From NCBI GenBank assembly GCA_963815965.1, contig CAWFIT010000001.1:248001-312000 (forward strand): a stretch of 64,000 bases of DNA, read 5' to 3'. Source of the stretch: DASVFB01 sp963815965. GTDB lineage: Bacteria > Actinomycetota > Thermoleophilia > Gaiellales > Gaiellaceae. Shown one piece after another: positions 7,193 through 16,877 of this stretch (its first letter is position 1; every line of letters begins with the position of its first letter). Under the pieces are notes generated by a model. It saw only the letters and a program-made list of their open reading frames with translations, ran no database searches and was not told the DNA's origin. A program made the position numbers and the translations under genes.

Positions 7193-9403
7193 ATGAAGAC
7201 TTCGCGAACGCTTTCGTCCGTCGGCACGATGCTGCTGCTTGCTCTGCTTGCGCCGCTCGGTGCCGCGGCCCGCCCGCCGCAGCCTGCGGGATCACCGGCG
7301 CCGTTGCCGTCGTTGTCCTTGCCGCCGCCGGGCTTCGTCGGCGCCCATCTCGTCCCGTCGGAGGTCACTTCGGCGCCGGCTGTCGCCCGCCCGGGTCGAA
7401 CCTATGTGCTCCACGGAAGGATCGTCAACGAAGGAAGCGCCGGGGCGCGCGGCGCCGTCGTCATCCGACTGCTCCGCGTCGGCAGCCCGCCGCTCGCGAT
7501 CGGCCGAGCCGCCGTCCGCCTGGCCGCCCACGACTCAGCCGGCTACGGCGTTCACATCCGACTGCCGCGTGCACTCCGCAAAGGTTCCTATGCGCTCGTC
7601 GCGTGCGTGCGCCGTGCGGGGCGCAGCGGAGCCCTCGGCTGCGTGACCGCGGAGCGACATCTTCAGATCGGACCGGGGCCGCGCATTCGCCGTGCCCGCG
7701 TGCTTGCTGCTGCGCCGAGCGGGCCGTGCTCGTCCGGCGCCCACTCGCTGTCGCCGTTCGGCGCGCACGTCTACCCCGAGACCGGCAACGGCGGTTACAC
7801 GAGCTTGCACACCGACGTGTTCCTGAACTACGACACCGCATCGAACGTGTTCCTGCCGGGGACGCACGTCCTTCTGACGGACCAGGCGACGCAATGTCTG
7901 ACCGACTTCAGCCTCGACTTCGAACGGACGTCGCCGAACAGCAAGGAAGGCCCCGATCTCACGATCGGCGATGTGCTCGTGAACGGCGTGCCCGCCCAGT
8001 TCACGTTCGTGCAGCCAACGTATCCGGGCGATCCGAACGGCCAGAACGATCCCGACCCCCGCGCACACGCGGCCGGCCAGCTCAACCCGGTCGGAGGGCC
8101 CGACAACAACCCATTCCCACCGGCCTGCACGCCCGAGCTCATGTCGACGAACCCCAACAAGCAGTTCGACCTCGACGGAACGCAGTGTCCGGCGAACAAG
8201 CTCGTCATCACGCCCTCGACCCCGATCGCGAGCGGCGCGCGATTCGTCGTCGAGGTCGACTACACCGGTCGTCCGGGGCTGCACAACGACGGTGACGGCT
8301 TCACGGAAGGCTGGTTCAGGGTCAACCAGCCAGGCGACGCGGGCGGTTTCGTCACGACCGAGCCGGTTGCAACGGAGGACTGGATGCCGTTGAACAACCA
8401 CCCGAGCTCGAAGCCGACGTACGACTTCTACGACACCGTGCCGGTCGGAAAGACCGCGATCGGCAACGGCGAGCTCGTCTCGCAGCTCGTGAACCTTCCC
8501 GATGCGAACTTCCCTGCCGGTTCGACGACCTGGCACTGGCATTCGCCGGAGGGCGTCGCCTCGTACCTCGTGGAGAACAGCATCGGCTCGTACGACCTCA
8601 CCGTGCGCCTTCCCTCGAGCGGGATCCAGTACTACGAGGCGCAGGATCTCGCGGTTCCGAAGAACAGGGCGGCGACGAACAAGGCGATCATGGATATGCA
8701 GGAAGACGTCCTCAACTTCCAGATCCCGTTCAACGGGCCGTACCCCTTCACGACGGACGGGGTCGTGATCGGCGTCCCCAACGCCAGCTTCGAGGAAGAG
8801 ATGCAGACGAAGATCACGTTTGCGAACGAATTCATCGACCTGGACACGCTGCACCACGAGAACATGCACCAGTGGTGGGGCGACAACGTCTCGGAGGCGA
8901 ACTACAACCTCACCTTCTTCAAGGAAGGGCTGGCGACGCTCGGCGAGTTCCTGTTCATCGCGCACAACGCGCAGGTTGCCGCCGGCGGGTCGAGCGCGGC
9001 GTTCGAACAGAGCCTGGTCGACAGCTTCAATCAGTACTACGCGGGCTCCGACCTGTTGTGGACCGGCGCGCCCTCGGATCCGCGGCCGTACACGCTCTTC
9101 TCGGGCTCGAAGACGTACGTCCGACCCGGCATCGCGTACATCGCACTGCGCCGCATCCTCGGGCCGTCGAACTTCGCCGCGGCGCTGCAGTACATGCAGA
9201 GCACCTACCGGCAGGGAAGTGTCACCGAAGCTCAGCTCGAGTCGGCGTTCGAGTCGTTCCTACCGTCGCCGACTGCCTCGTGCCGTGCGGCGTTGACGGA
9301 GTTCTTCACCGAATGGTGGGACACCGTCTATCCGCCCGGCGGTGGGGCGAACAGGCCGCAGATCACCGGGCCGGGACTCGACGGCGGCGGCTTCCACTGC
9401 TGA
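7193..9403 (+). CDS. Secreted M1-family zinc aminopeptidase
   Basis: 736 residues. The N-terminal signal peptide (about 1-26) is followed by a Pro-rich linker and a ~130-residue beta-type domain absent from minimal M1 enzymes. The zinc site HENMH is at residues 555-559, with the third ligand Glu578 in FFKEGLA, giving the M1 spacing HEXXH-x18-E. The substrate N-terminus site usually GAMEN appears as SFEEEM upstream. A peptidase of this kind would trim N-terminal residues from peptides outside the cell. It is monocistronic: AGGGGAGTGCC precedes the ATG and a perfect hairpin follows the stop. Confidence 0.9.
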   Translation: MKTSRTLSSVGTMLLLALLAPLGAAARPPQPAGSPAPLPSLSLPPPGFVGAHLVPSEVTSAPAVARPGRTYVLHGRIVNEGSAGARGAVVIRLLRVGSPPLAIGRAAVRLAAHDSAGYGVHIRLPRALRKGSYALVACVRRAGRSGALGCVTAERHLQIGPGPRIRRARVLAAAPSGPCSSGAHSLSPFGAHVYPETGNGGYTSLHTDVFLNYDTASNVFLPGTHVLLTDQATQCLTDFSLDFERTSPNSKEGPDLTIGDVLVNGVPAQFTFVQPTYPGDPNGQNDPDPRAHAAGQLNPVGGPDNNPFPPACTPELMSTNPNKQFDLDGTQCPANKLVITPSTPIASGARFVVEVDYTGRPGLHNDGDGFTEGWFRVNQPGDAGGFVTTEPVATEDWMPLNNHPSSKPTYDFYDTVPVGKTAIGNGELVSQLVNLPDANFPAGSTTWHWHSPEGVASYLVENSIGSYDLTVRLPSSGIQYYEAQDLAVPKNRAATNKAIMDMQEDVLNFQIPFNGPYPFTTDGVVIGVPNASFEEEMQTKITFANEFIDLDTLHHENMHQWWGDNVSEANYNLTFFKEGLATLGEFLFIAHNAQVAAGGSSAAFEQSLVDSFNQYYAGSDLLWTGAPSDPRPYTLFSGSKTYVRPGIAYIALRRILGPSNFAAALQYMQSTYRQGSVTEAQLESAFESFLPSPTASCRAALTEFFTEWWDTVYPPGGGANRPQITGPGLDGGGFHC

Positions 9404-9420
9404 TCCGTAAGTAGCTGAAA

Positions 9421-9452
9421 CTGCGCTCGGCCCCGCCACGGGCCGAGCGCAG
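9421..9452 (+). terminator. Hairpin terminator after M1 peptidase
   Basis: Perfect 13-base stem (9421-9433 with 9440-9452) and a six-base loop CGCCAC, starting 17 bases after the peptidase stop. There is no T-run, as is common for high-GC actinobacterial terminators. Confidence 0.85.
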
Positions 9453-9520
9453 TGAGCTTCTCGACAGCACTCCGAGGCGCGGGCGGGTCATAGTCGGGAG
9501 TCGGCGTACAGGAGGTTGCT

Positions 9521-10402
9521 GTCGAAGAAGTCTGGATAGGTCTCTGCCTCGCGCTCCTCTCGGCGCTTGCCGTCAACTGGGCCTATACGAAGGAGCACGA
9601 TGCGGTAGCCAAGCTGCCGCCGCTCAGTCCTCGGCGGCCGTTTCGCTCGCTCGGGTTGCTGCTCGGCAACCGCGGCTGGCTGATCGGCTTCGGCACCGAG
9701 ACGGCGGGCTGGCTCGTGTATGTCGCCGCACTGGGGCTCGCCCCGCTCAGTCTCGTGCAGGCCGTCAGCGCCTCAGGCATCGCCATCCTCGCCCTCTTCA
9801 GCGTGCACGGCCACCCACGCCGGCTGGCACGCCACGAGCGGCTCGCCGTCTCGATCGCGCTGCTCGGGTTGGTGCTTCTCGCTGGGTCGCTCGTCGGCTC
9901 CGCGCCCTCGTCGCACACACCGCACCCGGTCAGCGTCGTCGTGTGGCTCGGCGCGTCTGCCGGCGCAGCTGCCGCTCTGATCGTGGTGCGAACCCGCCTC
10001 TCACGTGCCGCTGCGCTCGGGCTTTCCGCCGGACTCCTCTTCGCCGACGGAGACATCTCCGCGAAGCTCATTACCTCGGGCGGGATCTGGTTGCTCGCGC
10101 TGGTCTCGCTGGTCGCCTGCTACGCAGCGGGCACGAGTGTGCTCCAGGCAGCCTTCCAGCACGGTAGCGCGCTTACGGCGGCCGGCATCGCGACTCTGGT
10201 GACCAACGCCGTCCCGATCGCGGCCGGCTTCGTCCTCTTCGATGAGTCGCTGCCGCCGGGCGTGCGCGGAGCGCTGCAGATCGCCGCCTTCGCCTCGATC
10301 GTCGCCAGCGCCGCGCTCCTCGGAAGCTTTACCGCAACACGATCGGCAAGCGGCTCGACCGGAGACGGTCCGGAAGCCGCCCGTCCTCCCGAACGTCACT
10401 GA
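9521..10402 (+). CDS. EamA/DMT-like permease, start codon unclear
   Basis: The protein has about nine hydrophobic segments with a DMT-like pattern, e.g. APLSLVQAVSASGIAILALF and VTNAVPIAAGFVLFDE near the end. Family-like sequence (VWIGLCLALLSALAVNWAYT) begins near 9530, but there is no in-frame ATG, GTG or TTG between the in-frame stop at 9491 and a TTG at 9656, which would remove the first membrane helix. A perfect AGGAGG at 9510-9515 sits five bases before an in-frame GTC at 9521, so a mis-called or rare start there is likely. The substrate is unknown; related permeases move metabolites or magnesium. Confidence 0.65.
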   Translation, partial: VEEVWIGLCLALLSALAVNWAYTKEHDAVAKLPPLSPRRPFRSLGLLLGNRGWLIGFGTETAGWLVYVAALGLAPLSLVQAVSASGIAILALFSVHGHPRRLARHERLAVSIALLGLVLLAGSLVGSAPSSHTPHPVSVVVWLGASAGAAAALIVVRTRLSRAAALGLSAGLLFADGDISAKLITSGGIWLLALVSLVACYAAGTSVLQAAFQHGSALTAAGIATLVTNAVPIAAGFVLFDESLPPGVRGALQIAAFASIVASAALLGSFTATRSASGSTGDGPEAARPPERH

Positions 10403-10410
10403 GCAGAGAG

Positions 10411-10440
10411 GTGGCCGCGGGGCAACCGCCCCGCGGCCAC
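10411..10440. terminator. Bidirectional hairpin between convergent genes
   Basis: Perfect 13-base stem GTGGCCGCGGGGC (10411-10423) pairing with 10428-10440 around AACC. It lies between the permease stop and the end of the convergent hydrolase gene. Confidence 0.85.
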
Positions 10441-10455
10441 TCCATTTACTTGCTG

Positions 10456-11958
10456 CTACTTCCCGAAGCCCGACTGCGACGCGTCCGTGAGCAGTGTCTG
10501 GGCGTCCTCCTTCAAGAGGAATCCCCGGCCGACGAGGTCGTCGACAGCCTTCGTCACCTTCGAGACGTACGCGCCGTGCGCCGGATAGAGCGAGGCGAGC
10601 ATCGAATCATCGAACGGCGCATGCGTGCCATAGAGGACGCAGAACACGCTGAGCGGGTTCGTCAGGCTCGCGGGACCGTTGACGCCGTTGTTGAGCGCGA
10701 CGGGCACCGCTACCTTCGGCAGGCGGATTCCGCCGAGCGCGATCCCGTTCGCGTCGCGGACGAGCGTCACCGGCGGACCCAGGCTCGACACCTCGATCGG
10801 ATCCGCGTTCGCCGGCGGCACGCCCTCGGCCACCCAACGATCGAGCGCTGCGTACGCGGCGTCGAAGACCGCCCACACCTCGACGTCGCTCGGCCCCGGG
10901 TTGCGGCAGTCGACCGGAGGCGACGGCCCATACTCGCGCGCCTGGATGCCGCCGAGCGTCGCGCGGAAGTCCGTCGCGTCGGGCGAGACCGCCGACGCAG
11001 GCACGTGCGAGCCGCCGGCGATCTCCCACGTCCGGATCGTCGCCGAGTCCGGAACGCGAAGCGCCGCTTGCGAACCCAACACGTCGGTCTCGGTGAACAC
11101 CTTCATCAGCTTCGTGCCGACGTCGGCCCGCGGAGCGCCGCCTCCCAGGCCGACGACGAAGCCGTCGTAGGCTCGAGCCGCGGCCTGGATCGCGTTGTAG
11201 TAGCGGATCAGGAACGTCGCCGACTGGGACACGCCGCCGGCGTAAACGTCCCGGACGTCGAGCCCGGCAAACGGGTTCGGGCCCGACGACGGGCCTTGCT
11301 TCGCGAGCCGAGCGATCTGCGTGTAGACGTCGTACGACTGCGAATCGTCGAGCACGGTGCCGCCGTTCGTGAGGTCGAGCGACCCGTACCGGCTCGGGCT
11401 CCACTGCCTCAGCCCGAGGTTCGCGGTCGCACCGGTCGTGGCGCCGTTGACGCCGACACGCTGGACGGACGCGCCGACCCAGGTCCAGCCGTGACGAACG
11501 AAGAAGCCGCCGGGACCGCCCCACTCGGTGTCGATGTCGTGTCCGGCGGTGACGTTCTGCCAGTCCACGACGACGACACCGCCGAAGCGCTGCGGGTTCG
11601 TCGGCCGCCGCACCACGATGCGCGTCTCGTACGGCATCTCACCGATCGAGCTCGCAACGTTGGGGTTCGTCGTGTTGTACCTGGTCGCGACGCCGCGGAT
11701 GAAGTACTCCTGCTCCTCGTAGCCGACCTTCGCAAGGTCCATCGGCGTCGAATAGAAGACGTAGTCGTGCGACGGATCCCCGGGCGCCGCCGTCGACGGG
11801 ATCGGGCCGATCGCCTCCGGGACGCTCGTTGCGACGGTCGTCGCCGCGGTCGTCGCCGGCGAGCCGTGCGCCGCAATGAGAGCGGCAGCGGCGGCAGCCG
11901 CGACGACCAGAGCGAGTGCTCCCAAACGCGCGGCGACACTTCTGCCGAACTTCATCAT
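10456..11958 (-). CDS. Secreted alpha/beta-hydrolase-domain protein
   Basis: 500 residues. A signal peptide or anchor of Ala/Val-rich sequence lies at about 10-32. The body matches the large 'alpha/beta hydrolase domain' family of exported proteins: VVVVDWQNVTAGHDIDTEW near residue 125, a Ser nucleophile in GGVSQSATFL near residue 240, and a late His in AGGSHVP near residue 310. It probably hydrolyses an ester or amide outside the membrane; the substrate is unknown. Another exported hydrolase-like gene lies 75 bases upstream on the same strand, so the two are probably co-expressed. Confidence 0.82.
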   Translation of the reverse strand: MMKFGRSVAARLGALALVVAAAAAAALIAAHGSPATTAATTVATSVPEAIGPIPSTAAPGDPSHDYVFYSTPMDLAKVGYEEQEYFIRGVATRYNTTNPNVASSIGEMPYETRIVVRRPTNPQRFGGVVVVDWQNVTAGHDIDTEWGGPGGFFVRHGWTWVGASVQRVGVNGATTGATANLGLRQWSPSRYGSLDLTNGGTVLDDSQSYDVYTQIARLAKQGPSSGPNPFAGLDVRDVYAGGVSQSATFLIRYYNAIQAAARAYDGFVVGLGGGAPRADVGTKLMKVFTETDVLGSQAALRVPDSATIRTWEIAGGSHVPASAVSPDATDFRATLGGIQAREYGPSPPVDCRNPGPSDVEVWAVFDAAYAALDRWVAEGVPPANADPIEVSSLGPPVTLVRDANGIALGGIRLPKVAVPVALNNGVNGPASLTNPLSVFCVLYGTHAPFDDSMLASLYPAHGAYVSKVTKAVDDLVGRGFLLKEDAQTLLTDASQSGFGK

Positions 11959-12033
11959 TCACCCCTCCTCAGACTCGAGCACGACGATGCGTGCGCAATG
12001 ATCGGCGCGGATTATGCGAAATCGAGCTTGCCG

Positions 12034-14317
12034 CTAGCGGAACCCGGGCGGCCTCCCCTCGTCCCCCTTCGTGTAGTCGCAGACTCCCGTCGGGAAGATC
12101 TCGTGCAACCGGGCGAGCTCGCTTTCGCTCGGCGTCCACGAGCCGTACAGCCCCCGCGCAAGCGCCGCTTCGACCGGCTGGAGCTTGCACTTGTAGAGCT
12201 CCTCGTCGAACGGACCGCCCGCCACGGTGCGCGACGTGCCGTGGATCTCGAAGACCTGCGTGCACGCGCCCGGCGCGGCGGAGTCGATGATGCCGTTCCA
12301 GACATTCGTGCCGCGCGCGATCAGCGTTCCGTTCGTTGCGAAGCAGCTGTCGACGGCATCGGCAGGCTTGTTGCCCGCGACTCCGAGCTCGGGATGCGCG
12401 TGCAGGTTCGCGAGCCACTGATCCATCACCGCGAGTGCCATCGGCGTCTGGTCGAAAGAGCGCGCCGGCCGAGCGTCCGTGAACCAGATCACCTGGTTCG
12501 ACGCGTCGCCGTCGTGCTCCAGCATGCGTGCTCGCGACGCGAACGACTGACGCGCGTTGTGCATGTTGAGCTCGGCGTCGAGGTAGTGGCGCCAGTCGAT
12601 GATCGGGATGTCGATCCCGCCGTCGAACACGAGGCCGCTCTCGTAGGCGCCGTTCATCGCCTCGATGCTCCCCTCGGTGCGCGGCGCAACGCCGTTCGGG
12701 CCGACGGGGTTGATGTTCCGGGCGCTCCAGACGTCGATGTCCGCCGGACAGGACGTTGCTACGTATGGACAGCCCTCCTGCACCATGTCCTCCGGTGGTT
12801 TCCAGCCGCCGATCGTTGCGTTGAGGTCGAGGAAGTCGGCAGGCGTGAGGTGACCGTCTCGCAGCGCCTGCAGGCCGTACTGGACGCCGACGTTGTCCCA
12901 CGTCGAGCGCGCGAAGCCGGTTACCGGATCGCGGCCGTACACGTTGACGGCGTCGTTCCAATGCGTCCACTCGACGGCCGCCTGCTGCGCGGGAGTGATC
13001 CCGGGCACCGTGCCGAAGTGCGGGTTGAGCGCGAGCGGCGAGAGGCCGCGCCAGCCGTTGATGCACTCGGTGGAGCCGGGCGCCGCGAGCCACGGGGTCA
13101 GCGGCCGGTACGGGTTTACGAGCGTGTTCGACGAGGAGAAGCCCTCGAGCCAGCTGCGGTTCGTCCAGACACGCCACGGCGACGCAGGGTTCGTCGACTT
13201 GAGATCCATCCAGCGCTCGAGCAGCTCGCAGTCACCGACGTGGATCGTCTGCGTGACCATGTCCGGGTACGAGTACTGCGGGATCGCGCCGTCGAGCAGG
13301 CCTGGATGGTTCTGGCCGTAGACGTACTGCTGGATCGCGCCGCCGGAGCCGCCGAGGCCGACGGTGTAGTCCGGGTCGTCGTACTCGGTAACGAAGCGCG
13401 ACTTGACCATCAGCGCGGTCTCGCCGCCGAGGACGAGGTTGTAGTGCGTGTTCGTCTTCGTCCCGGTCGACCACGCGATCGCGTAGCCCTTGCCGAGGCC
13501 GTACGGGTAGCGCGACTCGTCCTGGTTGTTCGAGCCCTGGTAGTGGCCGATCGCCACGCCGCCGCCGAAGTACATGATCAGCTTGCGGTTCCAGTAGGGC
13601 AGCGATGCCGGGCCGGAGACGGTCGGATCGAGAACCGCGATCGTGTAGATGAAGCGGTCGATCGTGCCGCGCTCCCAGCGGATGACGAAGTCGACGGTTG
13701 CGCCGGTGCTCGTCGTGGTCGTGGTCATGTCGGCCGGCCGCGGCGCCGAGGGATCGAACGGCTTCCACGTCGCGTTCGACGCGCGGTAGTAGTAGTCGAC
13801 GCGCGTCGGCAGTGAGCAGTCGTCGTCGAGGAACGGGCCGGTGAGGTCGAAGCCGGCGAGGTTCGAGGGGGTCGAGCAGAAGAAGTCTGGCTGCTTCGGC
13901 CCGGCGAACATCGGTCCCGTTGATCGGGTAGTTCACGAGCGTCAGCGTCGTCCGGTCGTTCGCCGAGTGTCCCGGCCCCGGGACGACGGCTTCGAGCGTG
14001 CTGGGGCCGAGCGGCAGTCCGGTGAGGACGCCTTCGAGCGCATGCGGCGCCCGGTCGTCCGTGGTGAAAGAGGAGGTGACATCGGCGCCGTTCAGCGTCA
14101 CGGCGGCCGCGCCGAGCGGCACCGAAGCGGGCACGACCACGCGGACGCGCGCGGCTCCGCCGCTCACGTACTGGGCAGGGCCCGACAGCATCTCTAGCCG
14201 GAGCGCGCCTTGCAGGCCCGGCGGCTGCCCTGGCGAATCAGTTCGCGCCGCGGAGGGCGCGGCGACGATCAGACAGGCAGTAGCCAGCACCGTCAGGACA
14301 GAAACTGGGCGGTTCAT
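12034..14317 (-). CDS. Secreted DUF6351-type hydrolase, frame broken by one extra base
   Basis: Two frames together make one ~760-residue protein. The 5' part (from ATG 14317, GGGAGGACACG upstream) has a signal peptide and a beta-sandwich-like N-domain ending LTLVNYPING. The rest begins MFAGPKQPDFFC at 13911 in the next frame. Removing one base near 13911-13920 joins them as NYPINGPMFAGPK, which reads naturally for the family. A nucleophile-elbow-like GLGGSGGAIQQ is near repaired residue 330. DUF6351 proteins are thought to be exported esterase-like enzymes. Total length is 3n+1, as expected for a single insertion. It is divergent from the SDR gene. Confidence 0.8.
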
Positions 14318-14417
14318 CGTGTCCTCCCCTGGTTTTGTTGCGCGTTGTTATGCCGTGGGATGCCGCGAAGAAACGGGCACAGCCAAGGAAGTGCCCAAAA
14401 CGAGCCCGGCAAAATCC

Positions 14418-14466
14418 CGAGTGTGATACGCAGTAACAATGTAAAATCCTATTACATCGACACTCG
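14418..14466. promoter_or_regulatory. Nested inverted repeats before the SDR gene (putative operator)
   Basis: An inner palindrome ATGTAA-7-TTACAT (14439-14457) lies inside an outer one, CGAGTGT (14418-14424) with ACACTCG (14460-14466). The segment is AT-rich against a GC-rich background and ends just before the SDR ribosome site. It is a good candidate operator for the TetR regulator encoded downstream; binding is inferred. Confidence 0.5.
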
Positions 14467-14481
14467 TGGGAGGAGGCTGGC

Positions 14482-15372
14482 ATGGAGACCGTGACGCCAC
14501 GACGTATCTGCGTGACGGGAGCAACAGGACAGGCGGGCCGGGCGGTGGTCCGGGAACTGGCCGAGCACGACTACGAGGTGGTGGCAACCGACATCGCTAC
14601 TACCAGGGACGATCTGGAAGCCGGTGCGCTCCGGGCGGACCTGACCGACTACGGACAAGCACTCGAGGCACTCAAGGGCGTCGAAGGCGTTATTCACCTG
14701 GCGAACATCCCGGCGCCCGGGCTGAGCACGCCGGCGGTCACCTTCAACGCCAACGTCACGATGAACTTCAACGTCTTCCACGCTGCAGCAAGCCTCGGCC
14801 TGCGCCGGGTCGTGTGGGCGTCGAGCGAGACGACGCTCGGCCTTCCCTTCGGCATGCCGTTCCTGGAAGCGGAGGGACTGCCACCGCGATACGTCCCGGT
14901 CGACGAGGATCACTACCCGGTGCCGACGAGCACATACGCGCTCTCGAAGGTCGCGAGCGAGACGATTGCCGAGCACGTGGCCCGGTGGTCAGGAATACCG
15001 TTCGTCGCGCTCCGCTTCTCCAACATCATGGTCGAGGACGACTACGAGGAATTTCCATCGATGTGGTCCGATGCGCACGCGCGCAAGTGGAATCTCTGGG
15101 GTTACGTGGACGTCCGCGACGTCGCCGCTGCCTGCCGGCTGGCCCTCGAGGCGCCGACAGAGGCGGTTGCAGGCAGCCCGAGCTTCATCATCGCCGCAGC
15201 GGACACCGTCATGAACCGCTCGTCGCCGACGCTCCTCTCGGAGGTCTTCCCCGACGTCCCGCTCACTCGCGAGGTCGGTGAGTTCGAGACGCTGCTCGCG
15301 ATCGACCGTGCACGCCAGGTGATCGGCTACGAACCGCGCCACTCCTGGCGCGATCATCTGCCCGCGTCGTAA
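14482..15372 (+). CDS. NAD(P)-dependent epimerase/dehydratase-like SDR
   Basis: 296 residues, extended-SDR type. The nucleotide motif GATGQAGRAVV is near residue 14, with an acidic residue after strand 2 (VVATDIA) favouring NAD. The active site TSTYALSKVASE is near residue 155, and the upstream Ser is in WASSETT. ATG 14482 is preceded by GGGAGGAGGCTGGC. Such enzymes oxidise, reduce or epimerise sugar nucleotides or related substrates; the specific reaction is unknown. It is 14 bases ahead of a TetR-type gene, and a palindromic site precedes it, suggesting repression by that protein. Confidence 0.88.
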   Translation: METVTPRRICVTGATGQAGRAVVRELAEHDYEVVATDIATTRDDLEAGALRADLTDYGQALEALKGVEGVIHLANIPAPGLSTPAVTFNANVTMNFNVFHAAASLGLRRVVWASSETTLGLPFGMPFLEAEGLPPRYVPVDEDHYPVPTSTYALSKVASETIAEHVARWSGIPFVALRFSNIMVEDDYEEFPSMWSDAHARKWNLWGYVDVRDVAAACRLALEAPTEAVAGSPSFIIAAADTVMNRSSPTLLSEVFPDVPLTREVGEFETLLAIDRARQVIGYEPRHSWRDHLPAS

Positions 15373-15386
15373 GCGAACGGCCGGCC

Positions 15387-16020
15387 ATGTCGCGAGCGCA
15401 GCCGAAGCGATACCACCACGGCGACCTGAAGGCCGCGCTCGTCGACGGCGCTCTCGAGCTGATCGCAGAACGCGGACCGCAAGGCTTCTCGCGTAGCCGA
15501 GCTGAGCCGCCGCGTCGGCGTGACGGTTGCCGCGCCCTACCGGCACTTCGCGAACCGCGACGAGCTACTCGCCGCCGTCGCCGTCCGCGCGCTGCGCGAA
15601 TTCAGACAAGCGCTGACGACGCAGGCGCCCGAGGAAGAACCGCCGGAACGGCGGCTGGCGGCAATGGCCAGCAGCTACGTCCGGTTCGCCGCCGAACAGC
15701 GCCCGCTCTTCAGCGTCCTCTTCGACGTCGGCCTCGACAAGAATCGCTACCCGGAACTGCAGCGGGCCTACGAAGACGTCGAGAGCCTGCTCACCGGCTG
15801 CGTCGAGGCGCTCTGCCCGGGAGACCCGGTCGCGGCAGAACGACTCGCCGACGCCATCGAGGCCACCGCGCATGGCTATGCGACGCTACTCAACGACAAG
15901 CCCGCAACACCCGATCTCGTCGAGGTCAACCGTGTCGCCGGGCAAGCCGCACGCGCCACGCTCGCCTTGATCCGCGGCCGGGCGGCGCTGCTCGACCGAG
16001 AAGACCCCAAGCGGCGGTAA
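15387..16020 (+). CDS. TetR/AcrR-family regulator, frame broken by one extra base
   Basis: The first 34 residues (KRYHHGDLKAALVDGALELI and following) are the start of a TetR helix-turn-helix. The frame then breaks, and the rest (VTVAAPYRHFANRDELLAAV onward) continues in the next frame. Dropping one base at about 15489-15495 gives GFSVAELSRRVGVTVAAPYR, a normal TetR recognition helix, and a 210-residue protein with the usual C-terminal ligand domain. Length is 3n+1. It likely regulates the SDR gene immediately upstream through the inverted repeats at 14418-14466. It converges with the molybdenum hydroxylase operon. Confidence 0.82.
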
Positions 16021-16037
16021 GCGCCGATCGTGGAGCC

Positions 16038-16877
16038 TTACCTGCTCATCGCCTCCTCCAGAGCGCGCCGTGTCAGGACCTTCGCGAGGTGGCGTCGGTA
16101 CTCCGCGCTCCCACTCGTGTCGCTTGGGGCATCGCTTTCCGCCGCGACAGCTTCCGCCGCGGCCGCGACGTCGTCCGCGGTTCGCAGGGCCTCCTCGGCC
16201 GTGCGCGCGCGCACCGGAGTCGGGCCCATGTTCGTCAACGCGATCTTCGCATCCGCAATGGTCCCGTTTGAGCGCTTGACAACGGCGGCGACGCCTACCG
16301 TCGCCCAGTCTTGCGCGCGCCGCGTGAACTTCAGGTACGACCACCCGCTCGAGCCGAGCTTCGGCACACGGATCTCCGTCAGCACGTCCTGCGGTCCGAG
16401 CGCGGTGTCGAAGACGCCGCGGAAGAACTCCCCAGCCGCAAACGTTCGCTCGCCGTCCGGCCCCTGCACAGCGAGCTCGGCCTCGAGCGCGACGAGCACG
16501 GTCGGAAGGTCGGACGCCGGATCGCCGTGCGCAATCGAGCCGCCGATCGTCCCGCGATGGCGCACCTGCGGGTCGCCGATCAGCCCCGCCGTGTAGGAGA
16601 CGAGCGGGCAGTGCTCCTGAAGCAGCGGGTGGTGATTCAGGTCGTGGTGCCTCGTGAGCGCGCCAATCGCGAGCCATTCGCCCGCGTCACGGACGTAGCG
16701 CAGCGAGTCCAACCGGCCCAGGTCGACGAGGACAGCCGGACGGGCGACGCGAAGCCTCAACAGCGGGATCAGCGAGTGGCCGCCCGCGAGCAGCTTCGTG
16801 TCTTCGCGCTCGCCGAGCAGCGCGACGGCGTGCTCGACGGAATCCGCTACCTCGTAGTCGAATGGTGCGGGAATCAT
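16038..16877 (-). CDS. FAD-binding subunit of xanthine dehydrogenase-type molybdenum hydroxylase (CoxM-like)
   Basis: 279 residues. The FAD-binding PCMH fold shows LLAGGHSLIPLLRLR near residue 30 and RHRGTIGGSIAHGDPASDLP near residue 105, the two classical flavin loops of this family. It passes electrons from the iron-sulfur subunit to an acceptor. The start ATG overlaps the stop of the large subunit as ATGA, so it is the last gene of a three-gene S-L-M operon and translationally coupled. Confidence 0.92.
   Translation of the reverse strand: MIPAPFDYEVADSVEHAVALLGEREDTKLLAGGHSLIPLLRLRVARPAVLVDLGRLDSLRYVRDAGEWLAIGALTRHHDLNHHPLLQEHCPLVSYTAGLIGDPQVRHRGTIGGSIAHGDPASDLPTVLVALEAELAVQGPDGERTFAAGEFFRGVFDTALGPQDVLTEIRVPKLGSSGWSYLKFTRRAQDWATVGVAAVVKRSNGTIADAKIALTNMGPTPVRARTAEEALRTADDVAAAAEAVAAESDAPSDTSGSAEYRRHLAKVLTRRALEEAMSR

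Noticed and set aside
10411..13815. A very long open frame on the plus strand over the two secreted hydrolase genes
   Set aside because: It is antisense to two genes with signal peptides and family motifs; its translation is Arg/Val/Asp-rich filler typical of high-GC shadow frames.
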